Shown here: positions 25,335 to 33,720 of the stretch, piece by piece
Layout: each line of letters opens with the position of its first letter
How positions within the stretch are numbered: the first letter of the stretch is position 1
Origin: Campylobacter sp.
GTDB lineage: Bacteria; Campylobacterota; Campylobacteria; Campylobacterales; Campylobacteraceae
Length of the DNA stretch: 64,000 nt
Direction of reading: 5' to 3'
Assembly: GCF_019423325.1 (NCBI RefSeq)
Contig: NZ_JAHZBQ010000002.1
Location: 434,001 to 498,000 of the forward strand
Translations under genes and position numbers: made by a program
The notes under the pieces: model-generated
The model's database searches: none
The model's input: only the letters and a program-made list of their open reading frames with translations
What the model was told of the DNA's origin: nothing

Positions 25335-25564
25335 ATAAAAATACAAATCTACTGCAAAAAAAGCTGACGTAAGCGATATAGTCTATCACGCAAACTATAT
25401 AAAATTTCATAAGCAAACACTTAGATAGATGTTTTTTTGATTCGAAGACCAAGCTTTTTAGCGAGGACGGACGTTTTGTCGCGAGCGAGATTTGGGCAAA
25501 ATTTAAAAAGTCATCTACCCTAGGCAACCTGCTGGGGATAGAAGTCAAAACGGTAGAGCCATAA
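25335..25564 (+). pseudogene. Decayed YbgC/4-hydroxybenzoyl-CoA thioesterase-like gene
   Basis: Three frames carry pieces of one hot-dog thioesterase. IKIQIYC begins at an ATA codon (25335) where an ATG is expected, with AAAGGA upstream. After one frameshift comes ADVSDIVYHANYIKFHKQTLR, matching the catalytic DxGGxVYHANYLKF region with the glycines lost. A stop and another frameshift lead to SEDGRFVASEIWAKFKKSS and TLGNLLGIEVKTVEP, matching the family's C-terminal STLGDLLE strand. The gene is inactive. Its second half returns to host-like base composition, so the island boundary lies inside or just left of it. Confidence 0.65.
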
Positions 25565-25606
25565 AAGATATTCGTAACATTAACTTATCAAATTTACGAA
25601 GGCTCT

Positions 25607-26398
25607 CTATTTTTTGCCCACCAAAAGCTTTGAGCTGCCCAGCATCAGCCATTTGGCTTCGCGCGGACCCATAAAAAGCCCCTGCGTCGTATCTATAAGC
25701 TCGACTCGCTCGTAGCCCTGCTCCTTAAGTCGTGCGATGAAAGCATCCATGTCGCCGTAGTTTCCGCGCGAGAAAAGATCGTGGATCGCGAAGCTGCCGC
25801 CCTTTTTAAGCACGCGAAGCGTCTCTAAAAGCAGCGCCTGGCGGTCCTTGCGCATGATGTTGTGATAGACGTAGTTGCTTGCAACCGCATCGAAGCTGCC
25901 GTCCTCAAAGGGCAGCTTCGTGGCGTCGGCCTGCTCGAAGCTGGTGTTTTGCACACCTTCGGCGCGCGCGTTGGATTCGCACAGCTGCTTGTTAAAAGAC
26001 GCGTACTCAAAGCCCCAGCGATCGACGCCTAGCACCGATGCGTGCGGGTTGCGCTTGGCGACGGCGATCGTTAGCGCGCCGCTGCCGCAGCCCACGTCTA
26101 GCCCGCGACCGCCCTCAGGCAGATCTACATATTTTGCCGTGCCCTCTACGATCGCGCGAGAGAGCTGACGCTTGCCGTCGTAATCAAACGCGCGGTACCA
26201 CACGACGCAGTAGATCGTAAAGCCGACCAAAAACAGCGCCGCTGCGCCGAAAAGCCCCGCAAGAAACCACCTTAGCACGCCGCCGACTAGTGCGCCGCAA
26301 ACGCCGAAAATCAAAAACAAAACTAACGCTACGCCCGCACCCGCGGCAAAGCTCGCGATCATGCCCTTAGGCACCCAGTTTTTATAGTCCGGTTTCAT
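25607..26398 (-). CDS. Membrane-anchored class I SAM-dependent methyltransferase
   Basis: 263 residues. Two hydrophobic helices at about 13-40 and 42-68 anchor it in the membrane. The catalytic domain follows: GRGLDVGCGSGALTIAVAK (motif I), ASVLGVDRWGFEYASF (motif II), FEQADATKLPFEDGSFDAVAS (motifs III/IV) and LLLETLRVLKKGGSFAIHDL (post-motif). This is the UbiE/COQ5-like methyltransferase pattern. A C-terminal FMGPREAKWLMLGSSKLLVG segment is shared by a group of membrane-tethered methyltransferases of unknown substrate. It stands alone, with the island on one side and a TonB receptor on the other. Confidence 0.8.
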   Translation of the reverse strand: MKPDYKNWVPKGMIASFAAGAGVALVLFLIFGVCGALVGGVLRWFLAGLFGAAALFLVGFTIYCVVWYRAFDYDGKRQLSRAIVEGTAKYVDLPEGGRGLDVGCGSGALTIAVAKRNPHASVLGVDRWGFEYASFNKQLCESNARAEGVQNTSFEQADATKLPFEDGSFDAVASNYVYHNIMRKDRQALLLETLRVLKKGGSFAIHDLFSRGNYGDMDAFIARLKEQGYERVELIDTTQGLFMGPREAKWLMLGSSKLLVGKK

Positions 26399-26517
26399 CT
26401 TCGCTCCTTTTATTAAATTTAATCCCGCAGCGGCAAAGCACGTCGCGGCGAAATTTTAAATTCCGCCCGTAAATTTTAAATTTCACAGCTCAAACCTCGC
26501 TTAAATTTAAACGCACG

Positions 26518-28596
26518 CTAATAGGCGTATTTAAACTCCACGTAGTAGTTGCGTCCGGGAGCCGGAGTATAGACATCTGCGCGTAAATTTTGGTTGTAAT
26601 TATACTCTTCGTCAAAGACGTTTTTGACTCCGGCGCTTATCAAAAATCCGCTTGCGAAGCGGTACGCAGCGCCCAGATCCACGATCGTGCGCGAATCGAT
26701 CCTGTCGTGGTTGGCGTCGTGCGATGATGAGAAATATTTAAAATCGCTCATCAGCGTTAAATTTCTAATCGGCTCATAATCGACGCCCAAAACGAACTTC
26801 GAGCGCTCCACTAGCGGAACCTGCTTGCCCTTATTCGCGCCGGATTGGATCTTGGCGTCCACGTATGAAAAGGTCTCGCTGAGCTTTAAATTTGAAAGCA
26901 GGTTTTGCTCCGCATACAGCTCCACGCCCTTGCGGCGCGTCTCGTCGATATTGATGAAATGCCAACCGCTATTAAAGCCGCTACCGAGTAGCTCGTTTAC
27001 GATCTCGTTTTTCGTATCGGTCCAAAACAGCGTCGCGCTTACGTATTGCCCATAGATTAGATCCTTCATGCCGATCTCATAGGTTTTAAAGGTTTCGGAT
27101 TTGAGGTTATTAAGTACGTAAGGGCCGTTGCGACCGAGCTTGTCGATGAGCTGATTAGGGCCTGGCGAGATATAGCCTCGCTCAAATTTAAAATAGACGT
27201 TGCCATCTTTGGAATAATTAAAATTCGGCGTGATCTCAAAAGCATAGTTGTTTTTATCGTCCGTTACGTGCGTGCTGTCCTGCGTCTGCGAGATTATACG
27301 CCCCATCCTACGCATCGTCGTAGAGACCTCGCGATCTACTTTGTATTCGGCGCGCTCAAAACGCCCGCCAGCACTAAGCGAAAACAGCTCCGTAAAGTCG
27401 TGCTTTTCTAAGGCATAAACCGAGTGGGTAAGTTTCTGCATATCAAAGATCGTAAGTTGTGAAAGGCTCATCATAGGATTTATTGCGGTATTAAAATCGA
27501 TCCTGCGGAAGCCCTTATTTTTAAGATAATCATATCCCGCTATGAGCTCGTCGTTATCATAGGTAAATTTGCCCTTTAAATTCGCCCCCTCTTTGCGATC
27601 TTTCATCACAAAGCCCTTTTGCAAAATTCTAATATCTTGGTAATAAGGCTGTAAATTTGCTTCAAATCTATCGCCAAATTTTACCGCATAATCCAAGTCA
27701 AAATTTAGTCGCGTACTTTTGGTAAAGGTCCTCTCGCCTCCTTGTTGGCGACGATCCGCTTTAAGCTCGGCAAGCCCTAAACCCGGCACATCATGCGTCC
27801 TGGCGCGATAAAAGCTTGGATTAAAAGAGAGGCTTTGATCATCTGAAATTTTATAATTTAGTCCAAATGATGTATAGTAGCCTCGCTCTCTTTCGCCCTT
27901 GCGGTATCCATGCTGATCAAAGCCCTTTATTGCGGTCTTTAGAAATAGATTTTCGCTCACATTCCCGCCTGCGCCGAAATTTAGATCTTTATAATTATAC
28001 GACGCGATCTTGGTAGAGACATTGGCGTATGGATATTTTGCGCCCTTTTTTGTGATGATATTTATCACGCCGCCGCTGGTGCCGCTGCCGTAAAGCACGC
28101 TACCGCCGCCGGGGATGATCTCCACGCGCTCGATATCTTCGATCGGAACGAGATCAATCGGGATGGTCGTAGGCGTCGTGTCGATCATATTGAGAGCGAC
28201 TCCGTTAAGAAGGACCTTGACGGAGGTATTGGCTTTCGCACCTTGCCCGCGCAAATCAACCGATCTGCCGTTAAAGCTAACCCCCGGCGCCTTTTCTAAA
28301 ATTTCGCGCAGATCGCGGTAACCGCGGTTTTCCATATCCTCCGCAGTGATAACGGAAACGTTGCGAACCTCGTTTTTAAGCGTGTCCTCAAAGCCCGTCG
28401 CTGTAACTACGATGGTTCCCAGCTTTGTGGTGTTCGCGCCGGAAGCGTTTTTAGAAGCTACGGAATTTACCGCCTCTGCGCTAGACGCGCTGATATTTGC
28501 GGACGTAGCGTTGTTTTCGGCTCCGTTTAGTTGTAAGGCGGCGCACAAACTTAGCGCGATTGCGGCATTTGAAAGATAAAATTTCTTAAACATCAC
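26518..28596 (-). CDS. TonB-dependent outer-membrane receptor (FepA/CirA-like)
   Basis: 692 residues. A signal peptide (about 1-25) is followed by a Ser/Asn/Ala linker, a TonB-box-like stretch (GTIVVTATG) and a plug domain (NVSVITAEDMENRGYRDLR, ILEKAPGVSFNGRSVDLRG, IERVEIIPGGGSVLYGSGTS). The remaining residues alternate as beta-barrel strands and end with an aromatic C-terminus (YYVEFKYAY). The plug resembles receptors for catechol siderophores and colicins, so ferric-siderophore uptake is the likely role. No TonB/ExbBD, permease or siderophore gene is adjacent. The upstream A/T-rich region could hold a Fur box but none is clear. Confidence 0.88.
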   Translation of the reverse strand: MMFKKFYLSNAAIALSLCAALQLNGAENNATSANISASSAEAVNSVASKNASGANTTKLGTIVVTATGFEDTLKNEVRNVSVITAEDMENRGYRDLREILEKAPGVSFNGRSVDLRGQGAKANTSVKVLLNGVALNMIDTTPTTIPIDLVPIEDIERVEIIPGGGSVLYGSGTSGGVINIITKKGAKYPYANVSTKIASYNYKDLNFGAGGNVSENLFLKTAIKGFDQHGYRKGERERGYYTSFGLNYKISDDQSLSFNPSFYRARTHDVPGLGLAELKADRRQQGGERTFTKSTRLNFDLDYAVKFGDRFEANLQPYYQDIRILQKGFVMKDRKEGANLKGKFTYDNDELIAGYDYLKNKGFRRIDFNTAINPMMSLSQLTIFDMQKLTHSVYALEKHDFTELFSLSAGGRFERAEYKVDREVSTTMRRMGRIISQTQDSTHVTDDKNNYAFEITPNFNYSKDGNVYFKFERGYISPGPNQLIDKLGRNGPYVLNNLKSETFKTYEIGMKDLIYGQYVSATLFWTDTKNEIVNELLGSGFNSGWHFINIDETRRKGVELYAEQNLLSNLKLSETFSYVDAKIQSGANKGKQVPLVERSKFVLGVDYEPIRNLTLMSDFKYFSSSHDANHDRIDSRTIVDLGAAYRFASGFLISAGVKNVFDEEYNYNQNLRADVYTPAPGRNYYVEFKYAY

Positions 28597-29108
28597 TCTC
28601 CCCTATTCAAAATTAAAATTTTGCGAATGATTTGCAAATGCTATATTATAATTTCTCTTGATTAAATAATAATAAATTTCAAAGATTAAAGATAGATTTT
28701 TTAAAATTTTGGCGTAGATTGGATGAAATTTTGATCTTGAGCGTTTTACGTAGAGCGGTAAAATTTCGGTTTTAAATTTAGACTCTTTAGCGGTTTTTAT
28801 TTCCTAAAGCGGCAAATTTGCAAAGCGGATCTAGCTGGAATTTTTAAAATTTAGTCAATCCCTAAAATCATACCCGTCTAAAATGCGACCAAAAGTATTA
28901 AACCTATCCTAGCGCTCATTTTTTATTCCTATAGGCTTTTTGAGATAGTTGCCATCATGCCGATACAACAGGAGCCGATTCTATCTAGCATTTTGCTGCT
29001 CCTTTTCGTTATGACTTGCTTTATTCATAACGTTTTGCGCCATACCGTCCGATCCTTAAATTTGGGCTTTATGGGAGATAAATTTTATTTTTGATCGCTC
29101 TAAATTTC
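28597..29108. other. Intergenic region with three tiny overlapping leftward ORFs
   Basis: No standard gene. On the minus strand three very short frames follow one another, the latter two with good ribosome-binding sites: 28981-29043 (20 aa, AAGGATCGG upstream), 28929-28991 (20 aa, AAAGGAGCAGCAAA upstream, overlapping the first) and 28878-28919 (13 aa, AGGAATAAAAA upstream). Read in the frame of the first, the sequence continues through two stops (after NAR and after KNER), so it may instead be one decayed small gene. The rest is A/T-rich leader of the receptor gene. Confidence 0.4.
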
Positions 29109-29624
29109 TCATATAACAAACCTGCAATATTGTAAAATCAACGTATAACCTTCGCTATAAAATTTTACCCTATTTTTTCTATTGTAGATACTCATGCTTA
29201 GCAGATATTTGGCGAAATTTATGTAATCCTCCGTACTAGGGAAATAAAATGTAACGCTTTGGTAGAATGTTTTAAAATCCAGCTCAAATTTATACTTATC
29301 CATATCGTCCGCTATATAGCACTCCGCTTCGCCCATTTTGATAAATTCCTCTATATCTATGCATAGCTGAGCGCTATTTTTTGCAAATCGCACTCCGTCC
29401 ACTGTATCATAAGGAAAAAGCTCTAGGTATGAGACCTTTCGATTATACGAGAATGTTAAAATGTTTTTTGCGAAATAATACATAGCCAAATTTGTAGTAA
29501 AACCCAATACCACAAGCTTTTTGTCTTCTAGAATTTTAATATCTAATTTATGATACTCATGCCCCATAAGTTCCTCATCGATAGTTAGAGGATCGTCTTT
29601 AATATAAATTTTATTCGGCAGCAC
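29109..29624 (-). CDS. Hypothetical protein, immunity-like context
   Basis: 171 residues from a GTG at 29624, preceded by AAAGGAGAATAAATCA, a strong ribosome-binding site that supports this start. The protein is mixed alpha/beta, acidic and without signal peptide or membrane helices. Recognisable stretches such as KKLVVLGFTTNLAMYYFAKN and YFPSTEDYINFAKYLLS do not identify a family for me. It follows, on the same strand, a 30-codon ORF and an Imm32-like gene, so an orphan immunity role is possible. A+T-rich composition suggests mobile origin. Confidence 0.55.
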   Translation of the reverse strand: MLPNKIYIKDDPLTIDEELMGHEYHKLDIKILEDKKLVVLGFTTNLAMYYFAKNILTFSYNRKVSYLELFPYDTVDGVRFAKNSAQLCIDIEEFIKMGEAECYIADDMDKYKFELDFKTFYQSVTFYFPSTEDYINFAKYLLSMSIYNRKNRVKFYSEGYTLILQYCRFVI

Positions 29625-29656
29625 TGATTTATTCTCCTTTTTTGCGCACTACTCCG

Positions 29657-29749
29657 TCATTCATAAAGCGCCGTTAAATATAATCCCATCGCTTCGATTG
29701 CGGGGTATAATAACTCTTTTTTATCCATATTGATGCTATTCGTGTTCAT
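29657..29749 (-). CDS. Short ORF (30 aa) overlapping the Imm32-like stop
   Basis: Its ATG (29747-29749) overlaps the TGA of the Imm32-like gene in an ATGA arrangement, typical of translational coupling. The peptide (MNTNSINMDKKELLYPAIEA, then ten more residues) ends at TGA 29657-29659. It may be a genuine small protein or the leading fragment of a truncated gene. No family is recognised. Confidence 0.35.
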   Translation of the reverse strand: MNTNSINMDKKELLYPAIEAMGLYLTALYE

Positions 29750-30057
29750 ATTTTCTCCAATATAAGTTCCGCCGAGCCCTCCTCAAGCGAATTATACTCA
29801 TCCAGATGTATATGCGAATGTTTCGGCGCGGAATCTTGCGCTAAAGTAAGCAAATGCCTAGCAAGAGATATAAGTCCGCTTTTATTTGCCCTTATAGTAA
29901 CTTCGTTTCCTGGAGTATTGACGGAGATCGCGAAGTCCTTTTCCCATTGTAGCTGCAGTCCCTTTTCTGTGCAGTAATCTAATGTTTTTATAACATACTG
30001 TCCCATATAGCGCCGATACTCCTTTCTAAATTTAATCGGTTGCCGATAAAAATTCAT
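29746..30057 (-). CDS. Imm32-like immunity protein
   Basis: 103 residues, cytoplasmic. The second half, EVTIRANKSGLISLARHLLT followed by LAQDSAPKHSHIHLDEYNSL and an AELILEKI end, matches the Imm32 pattern (GLxSLAxHLLxLA, then HIHLD). Imm32 proteins are predicted to neutralise a cognate polymorphic toxin. No toxin is encoded nearby, so this looks like an orphan immunity gene. It is the first of a short leftward cluster next to tRNA-Val, a common place for acquired genes. Confidence 0.6.
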   Translation of the reverse strand: MNFYRQPIKFRKEYRRYMGQYVIKTLDYCTEKGLQLQWEKDFAISVNTPGNEVTIRANKSGLISLARHLLTLAQDSAPKHSHIHLDEYNSLEEGSAELILEKI

Positions 30058-30251
30058 CTCATTGATCGCTTAATCGATCTCATAGTATTTCGGGAAAAAT
30101 TATATCTAAAATAAAAATGAAAGATGTTGGAATAACTAAATTTAAGGCAGGCGCTGTGCGCGAAAATGAAGTGGATTAAAATTTGAAAACAACTTAAGCA
30201 GGAATTAAAGAGAAGTAAAAAGAAGTGAGTGAAACTTAAAAGTAGCTTAAA

Positions 30252-30327
30252 TGGTGGTCCCGATTGGACTCGAACCAACGACTTCCACCATGTCAAGGTG
30301 ACACTCTACCAACTGAGTTACGGGGCC
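30252..30327 (-). tRNA. tRNA-Val (anticodon GAC)
   Basis: A 76-nt cloverleaf with encoded CCA. The anticodon loop is TTGACAT (anticodon GAC) on a CACC/GGTG stem with a T-G closing pair. The T arm is GTTGG-TTCGAGT-CCAAT, and the acceptor stem is GGCCCCG/CGGGACC. Position 3 is C opposite A70, a mismatch where the usual tRNA-Val has a U-A pair, and the D stem starts with A10-U25. The identity is secure; the mismatch is noted separately. Confidence 0.93.
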
Positions 30328-30685
30328 AAAAAGAAACGGCAGTATATCAAAAAAATCTCTCAATAGCAAGCAAATTTTAACTTTTCGTGAAATTCCGCCG
30401 AAATTCTATACAAGATTTCGCCACGACGTAAAATGCCGTCGAAATTTTGCGCAAAATTTCACCACCATGCCGAAGCTCCGCGCAAAATTCTATCCCGCAA
30501 CTAAATTTCGCAATCCCACGCGGAATTTTATCACGCTTGCACGACGCTCGCGTGTTTCGCTCTACCTTATTCTGCTCCGCTTTGTTTTATCTAGTCGCTT
30601 TGCTTCACCCCGCCTCGTTTCATCTACTCGCCTTGCTTCGCCCTGTATTATTTCGCCCGCTTGCCTCGCTCCGCCTTGCGCCTGG
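30328..30685. other. Intergenic stretch downstream of DUF3137 gene, containing tandem repeat
   Basis: No gene is supported. The left half has A/T-rich words such as GAAATTTTGCGCAAAATTTC; the right half is the 33-base degenerate tandem repeat annotated separately. An open frame through it exists only because the repeat length is a multiple of three. Confidence 0.55.
30584..30682. repeat. 33-bp degenerate tandem repeat, three units
   Basis: Units at 30584-30616, 30617-30649 and 30650-30682 share the pattern (G)TTT-ATCTA-TCGC-TTGCTTC-CCC. The first two match well; the third is more diverged. A partial related unit may precede at about 30553-30582. The repeat is C/T-rich and lies just past the stop of the leftward DUF3137 gene. 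Confidence 0.65.
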
Positions 30686-31642
30686 CTAAGACGTCCAAAT
30701 TTTTTCATTAAGCCTTAGAATTTTTACGATTTGCAACATCGCGTCCAGATCCGCCTTGATATCCTTTGCGATACGGGCATTGAGTATCGGCTGATCTAGA
30801 CTCGGCTCGAAACTATCGGCGCCGCGAGCTATCGCGATGTAAATTTTATTTTGCTTGAAGCTCAGCGAGATGTTCGATTTCACGAGCTGTTTAAGAGATA
30901 AAATTTTCTCCATCAGCGCCGGCGTCAGAACATACATAACCGTCATTGCGTCGTTTGCATAGATCGTAAAATTTTGATTGAAGTACGCGTTATCTATCGG
31001 GATTTCGCGACCACCCAGTAGCTTGCGCCGCAACTCAGACGGCGGCAGTGTCGTATTCGAAAAAACAAAAACGTCGGAGCAGATTTTTTTATTAAAATTT
31101 GCCACAAAAAAGGGTCCTTCGAAAAATGTGACGTAATTATTTTTAAAAATAAATGGGATTCCCGTACCGATATCTTTTTCTAGCCTTATATCGCAAAACA
31201 TAAAATCCACTCCGTCCAGGTTCGCACAAACCAGATCATCCGCGCGAAATCTATCAAATCCGTCAAATATCTCGCTTTGCCTTACCTCTTTTTCCTGAAA
31301 AAGCGCGCCCATTTTATACGAAAAGCCCAGGCTCTCGATATATGGCTTGAGATAAAGCTCTTTGTAGCGCATCAAAAATCGCTCGGTTTTACGCTCAAAA
31401 ATCCACTCGTAAAATTCATCTCTCGTACTGATTATTGCTAAAATAGACATGATTAAAAAGAATAAACTTTCTATGCCGAGATCGAGTTTGGGAAAATCGC
31501 GAAAGATTATTATCAATGCGAGCGCAAGCATCGGACCGAAAACCGCAAACGCTACTAGATAACTTAAAATTTTCCAAAGCTTGCGACTTTTCTTAAGCCG
31601 TTTGCGCTGCTTTTCTAAATCTATGACGGTTTTAATATCCAC
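30686..31642 (-). CDS. DUF3137 membrane protein (second paralogue)
   Basis: 318 residues. A charged N-terminal helix (VIDLEKQRKRLKKSRKL) precedes two hydrophobic helices at about 28-49 and 57-73. The soluble domain has VCANLDGVDFMFCDIRLEK, TFFEGPFFVANFNKK, DVFVFSNTTLP and MYVLTPALMEKILSL, the same order as in the DUF3137 genes at 4253 and 60253. Function is unknown. The start ATG overlaps no neighbour. Its presence in three diverged copies suggests either specialisation or expansion. Confidence 0.8.
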   Translation of the reverse strand: MDIKTVIDLEKQRKRLKKSRKLWKILSYLVAFAVFGPMLALALIIIFRDFPKLDLGIESLFFLIMSILAIISTRDEFYEWIFERKTERFLMRYKELYLKPYIESLGFSYKMGALFQEKEVRQSEIFDGFDRFRADDLVCANLDGVDFMFCDIRLEKDIGTGIPFIFKNNYVTFFEGPFFVANFNKKICSDVFVFSNTTLPPSELRRKLLGGREIPIDNAYFNQNFTIYANDAMTVMYVLTPALMEKILSLKQLVKSNISLSFKQNKIYIAIARGADSFEPSLDQPILNARIAKDIKADLDAMLQIVKILRLNEKIWTS

Positions 31643-31827
31643 GCTAAACCTCTATTTATTAAATTTAATGGCGCAACCTTGCGGCGCAGCGTAAATCTGC
31701 GCCCGATACGGCGCAATAGGCGCACGTTGTTTAGAGCCGCTAAATTTTATGGCTACTTGCGCGAGCCGCGCGCAGTGAAATTTGCCGCCAAGCTCAAATT
31801 GCAGCATAAATTCCGTGATTAAAAAAC

Positions 31828-32913
31828 TTATTTCAGCAGTTCGTTTGCATACGCTCGTACGCTCGCATCCACCGCTACAAGCGCTTCCGCGTCCGTTACG
31901 CTAGGCGAGTTAAATTTCTCCGCGCACTTTAGCACCACGCGCGCAATGTCGGTGAAGCGGCACTGCTGCTGCAAAAACGCATTTACGCCCGCTTCGTTTG
32001 CGGCATTGATGACGACGCCGAGATCGGGGTTTGCTAACAGCGCGTCTTTGAGGGTAAAAATTTGAAATTTCATCTCGTCGATCGGCTTAAGCTCTATCGG
32101 TCGCAGGGCGCACAGATCCACGGGTGCAGTGATCTGCTCCCGTACGTCGCCGCTAAACATCGCGTGTGCGATGGCTAGGCGCATATCGGCTCTGCTAATA
32201 TGCGCCGTCGTAGAGCCGTCTGCGAATTCGACCAGCGCGTGGATCTGCGAGGTGCGCTCAATGAGCGCATCGATCTCGCGCGTGCCGTAGAGCCAAAACG
32301 CCTCGATCACCTCAAAGAGCTTATTCGCCATCGTGGCGCTGTCGATCGTGATCTTTGCGCCCATCTTCCAGTTGGGGTGCTTGAGGGCGTTTTGCGGCGT
32401 GAGCGAACCCAGCTGCGTTAGCGGCACGTCGTAAAACGCGCCGCCGCTAGCTGTGATGATTAGGCGCGAAACGGGGATTTTGGCATTGCTAAGTAAAAAT
32501 TTCAGTCCGAAATGCTCGCTGTCGATCGGGTAAATTTTATCCGTTTGCAGAAATTTCCCGCCGACGACGAGGCTTTCTTTGTTGGCTAGACAGAGCCTCT
32601 TTCCGAGCTCTTGGGTTTTTAGGCTGGGCATCATGCCAGCAAAGCCTACGAGAGCGTTTACCACGGTCGTGCTTTTGCACTCCGCAAGCATCTGTAAAAT
32701 TCCATCCGCGCCGCAAAATACGCGCTCGTGATCTACCTCACTTTTTTGCTGCGCGTCCGCGATACAAACGAGCTTTGGATGAAATTTTGCGATCTGTTCG
32801 TTTAAAAGCTTGATATTGCGTCCGCAGCTAAGCGCTTCGATCATACTGCCGCTGCGAGCGGCTACGTCTAGGGTGTTTGTGCCGATAGAGCCCGTGGAGC
32901 CTAAAACTACCAT
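31828..32913 (-). CDS. dxr: 1-deoxy-D-xylulose 5-phosphate reductoisomerase
   Basis: 361 residues. NADPH-binding VVLGSTGSIGTNTLDVA lies at the N-terminus, followed by ANKESLVVGG, PIDSEHFGLKFLL, ITASGGAFYDVP and the hallmark PNWKMGAKITIDSATMANK. These residues bind the metal and substrate in IspC. The enzyme makes 2-C-methyl-D-erythritol 4-phosphate, the committed step of the MEP isoprenoid pathway. It overlaps cdsA by 7 bases and is the second gene of that leftward operon, an arrangement common in Campylobacterota. Length and motifs look normal. Confidence 0.95.
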   Translation of the reverse strand: MVVLGSTGSIGTNTLDVAARSGSMIEALSCGRNIKLLNEQIAKFHPKLVCIADAQQKSEVDHERVFCGADGILQMLAECKSTTVVNALVGFAGMMPSLKTQELGKRLCLANKESLVVGGKFLQTDKIYPIDSEHFGLKFLLSNAKIPVSRLIITASGGAFYDVPLTQLGSLTPQNALKHPNWKMGAKITIDSATMANKLFEVIEAFWLYGTREIDALIERTSQIHALVEFADGSTTAHISRADMRLAIAHAMFSGDVREQITAPVDLCALRPIELKPIDEMKFQIFTLKDALLANPDLGVVINAANEAGVNAFLQQQCRFTDIARVVLKCAEKFNSPSVTDAEALVAVDASVRAYANELLK

Positions 32914-33671
32914 GAATAGACTATCGCCATCGCAATCGCGCCGAACATATAGCCGTCGATGCGGTCTAAGATCCCGCCGTGTCCCGGAAAGAGCGCGCCG
33001 CTATCTTTAAGACCCACCGCGCGTTTTAGGTAGCTTTCAAACAGATCGCCGAACACGCCAAAAATTGCTATGATGATGGTTTTTCCTAAAATTTCAAGCG
33101 GCGGCATATTGGTAAAGATGCGCGCATAAATGAGGCTAACGATAAGCGCGAGTGCAAGACCACCTAGCACGCCTTCTACGGTTTTATTCGGCGAGCTGGC
33201 GCTTAGCGGAGTTTTGCCAAAAGCTCTTCCGATAAAATATGCGCCGCTATCGCTAGCTACGATAATAAAGATCAGCCAAACGAAGTGAAAAACTTCCCCG
33301 AAATCATCGTAAGCCGCCCACATAAAAAATATCGGCGCAACGGGATAGATAAAAGGAAGCGTGATCTTTAGGCTAGGGCCCTTGGTAAAGGCTACGACAG
33401 AGGCGACGCATAGGATCATTAGGATGCTAACTTTTAGCGCTGAGACGAAGGGCTCATCGGTCTGCGTAAATGGTAGCAGCGCAAAAAACGCGATCGCCAG
33501 CGCGAGCCACTTTTTGCTAGTTTCCTCCAGACCCCATAACTTGAGGCTTTCAAAAAACGCAAGCACGAGTATCAACGCAAATACGGCGAAATTTAGCCAC
33601 CTAGCGTTTATGAGAATTAGAGCCAAAAATACGGCGAGTAAAATGCTTGCCGTGATTATTCTTTGCTTCAT
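32907..33671 (-). CDS. cdsA: Phosphatidate cytidylyltransferase
   Basis: 254 residues with seven or eight membrane helices. The C-terminal signature GALFPGHGGILDRIDGYMFG, preceded by KRAVGLKDSG, is the CdsA family motif; DSGAYFIGRAFGKTPLS and SPNKTVEG are other conserved parts. The enzyme makes CDP-diacylglycerol from phosphatidate and CTP at the inner membrane, the precursor of all phospholipids. It is translationally coupled to dxr. Confidence 0.95.
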   Translation of the reverse strand: MKQRIITASILLAVFLALILINARWLNFAVFALILVLAFFESLKLWGLEETSKKWLALAIAFFALLPFTQTDEPFVSALKVSILMILCVASVVAFTKGPSLKITLPFIYPVAPIFFMWAAYDDFGEVFHFVWLIFIIVASDSGAYFIGRAFGKTPLSASSPNKTVEGVLGGLALALIVSLIYARIFTNMPPLEILGKTIIIAIFGVFGDLFESYLKRAVGLKDSGALFPGHGGILDRIDGYMFGAIAMAIVYSW

Positions 33672-33720
33672 AGAATTTCCTTGGAATTTATTTTGAGCAA
33701 TTATATCGCAAGCTCGCTTA

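Noticed and set aside
28640..28700. Fur box upstream of the TonB-dependent receptor
   Set aside because: The AT-rich sequence around ATTAAATAATAATAAAT is only weakly like the Fur consensus and cannot be told from background.
30447..30718. Plus-strand open frames over the 33-bp repeat downstream of tRNA-Val
   Set aside because: They exist only because the repeat period is a multiple of three; no start signal and no plausible protein.
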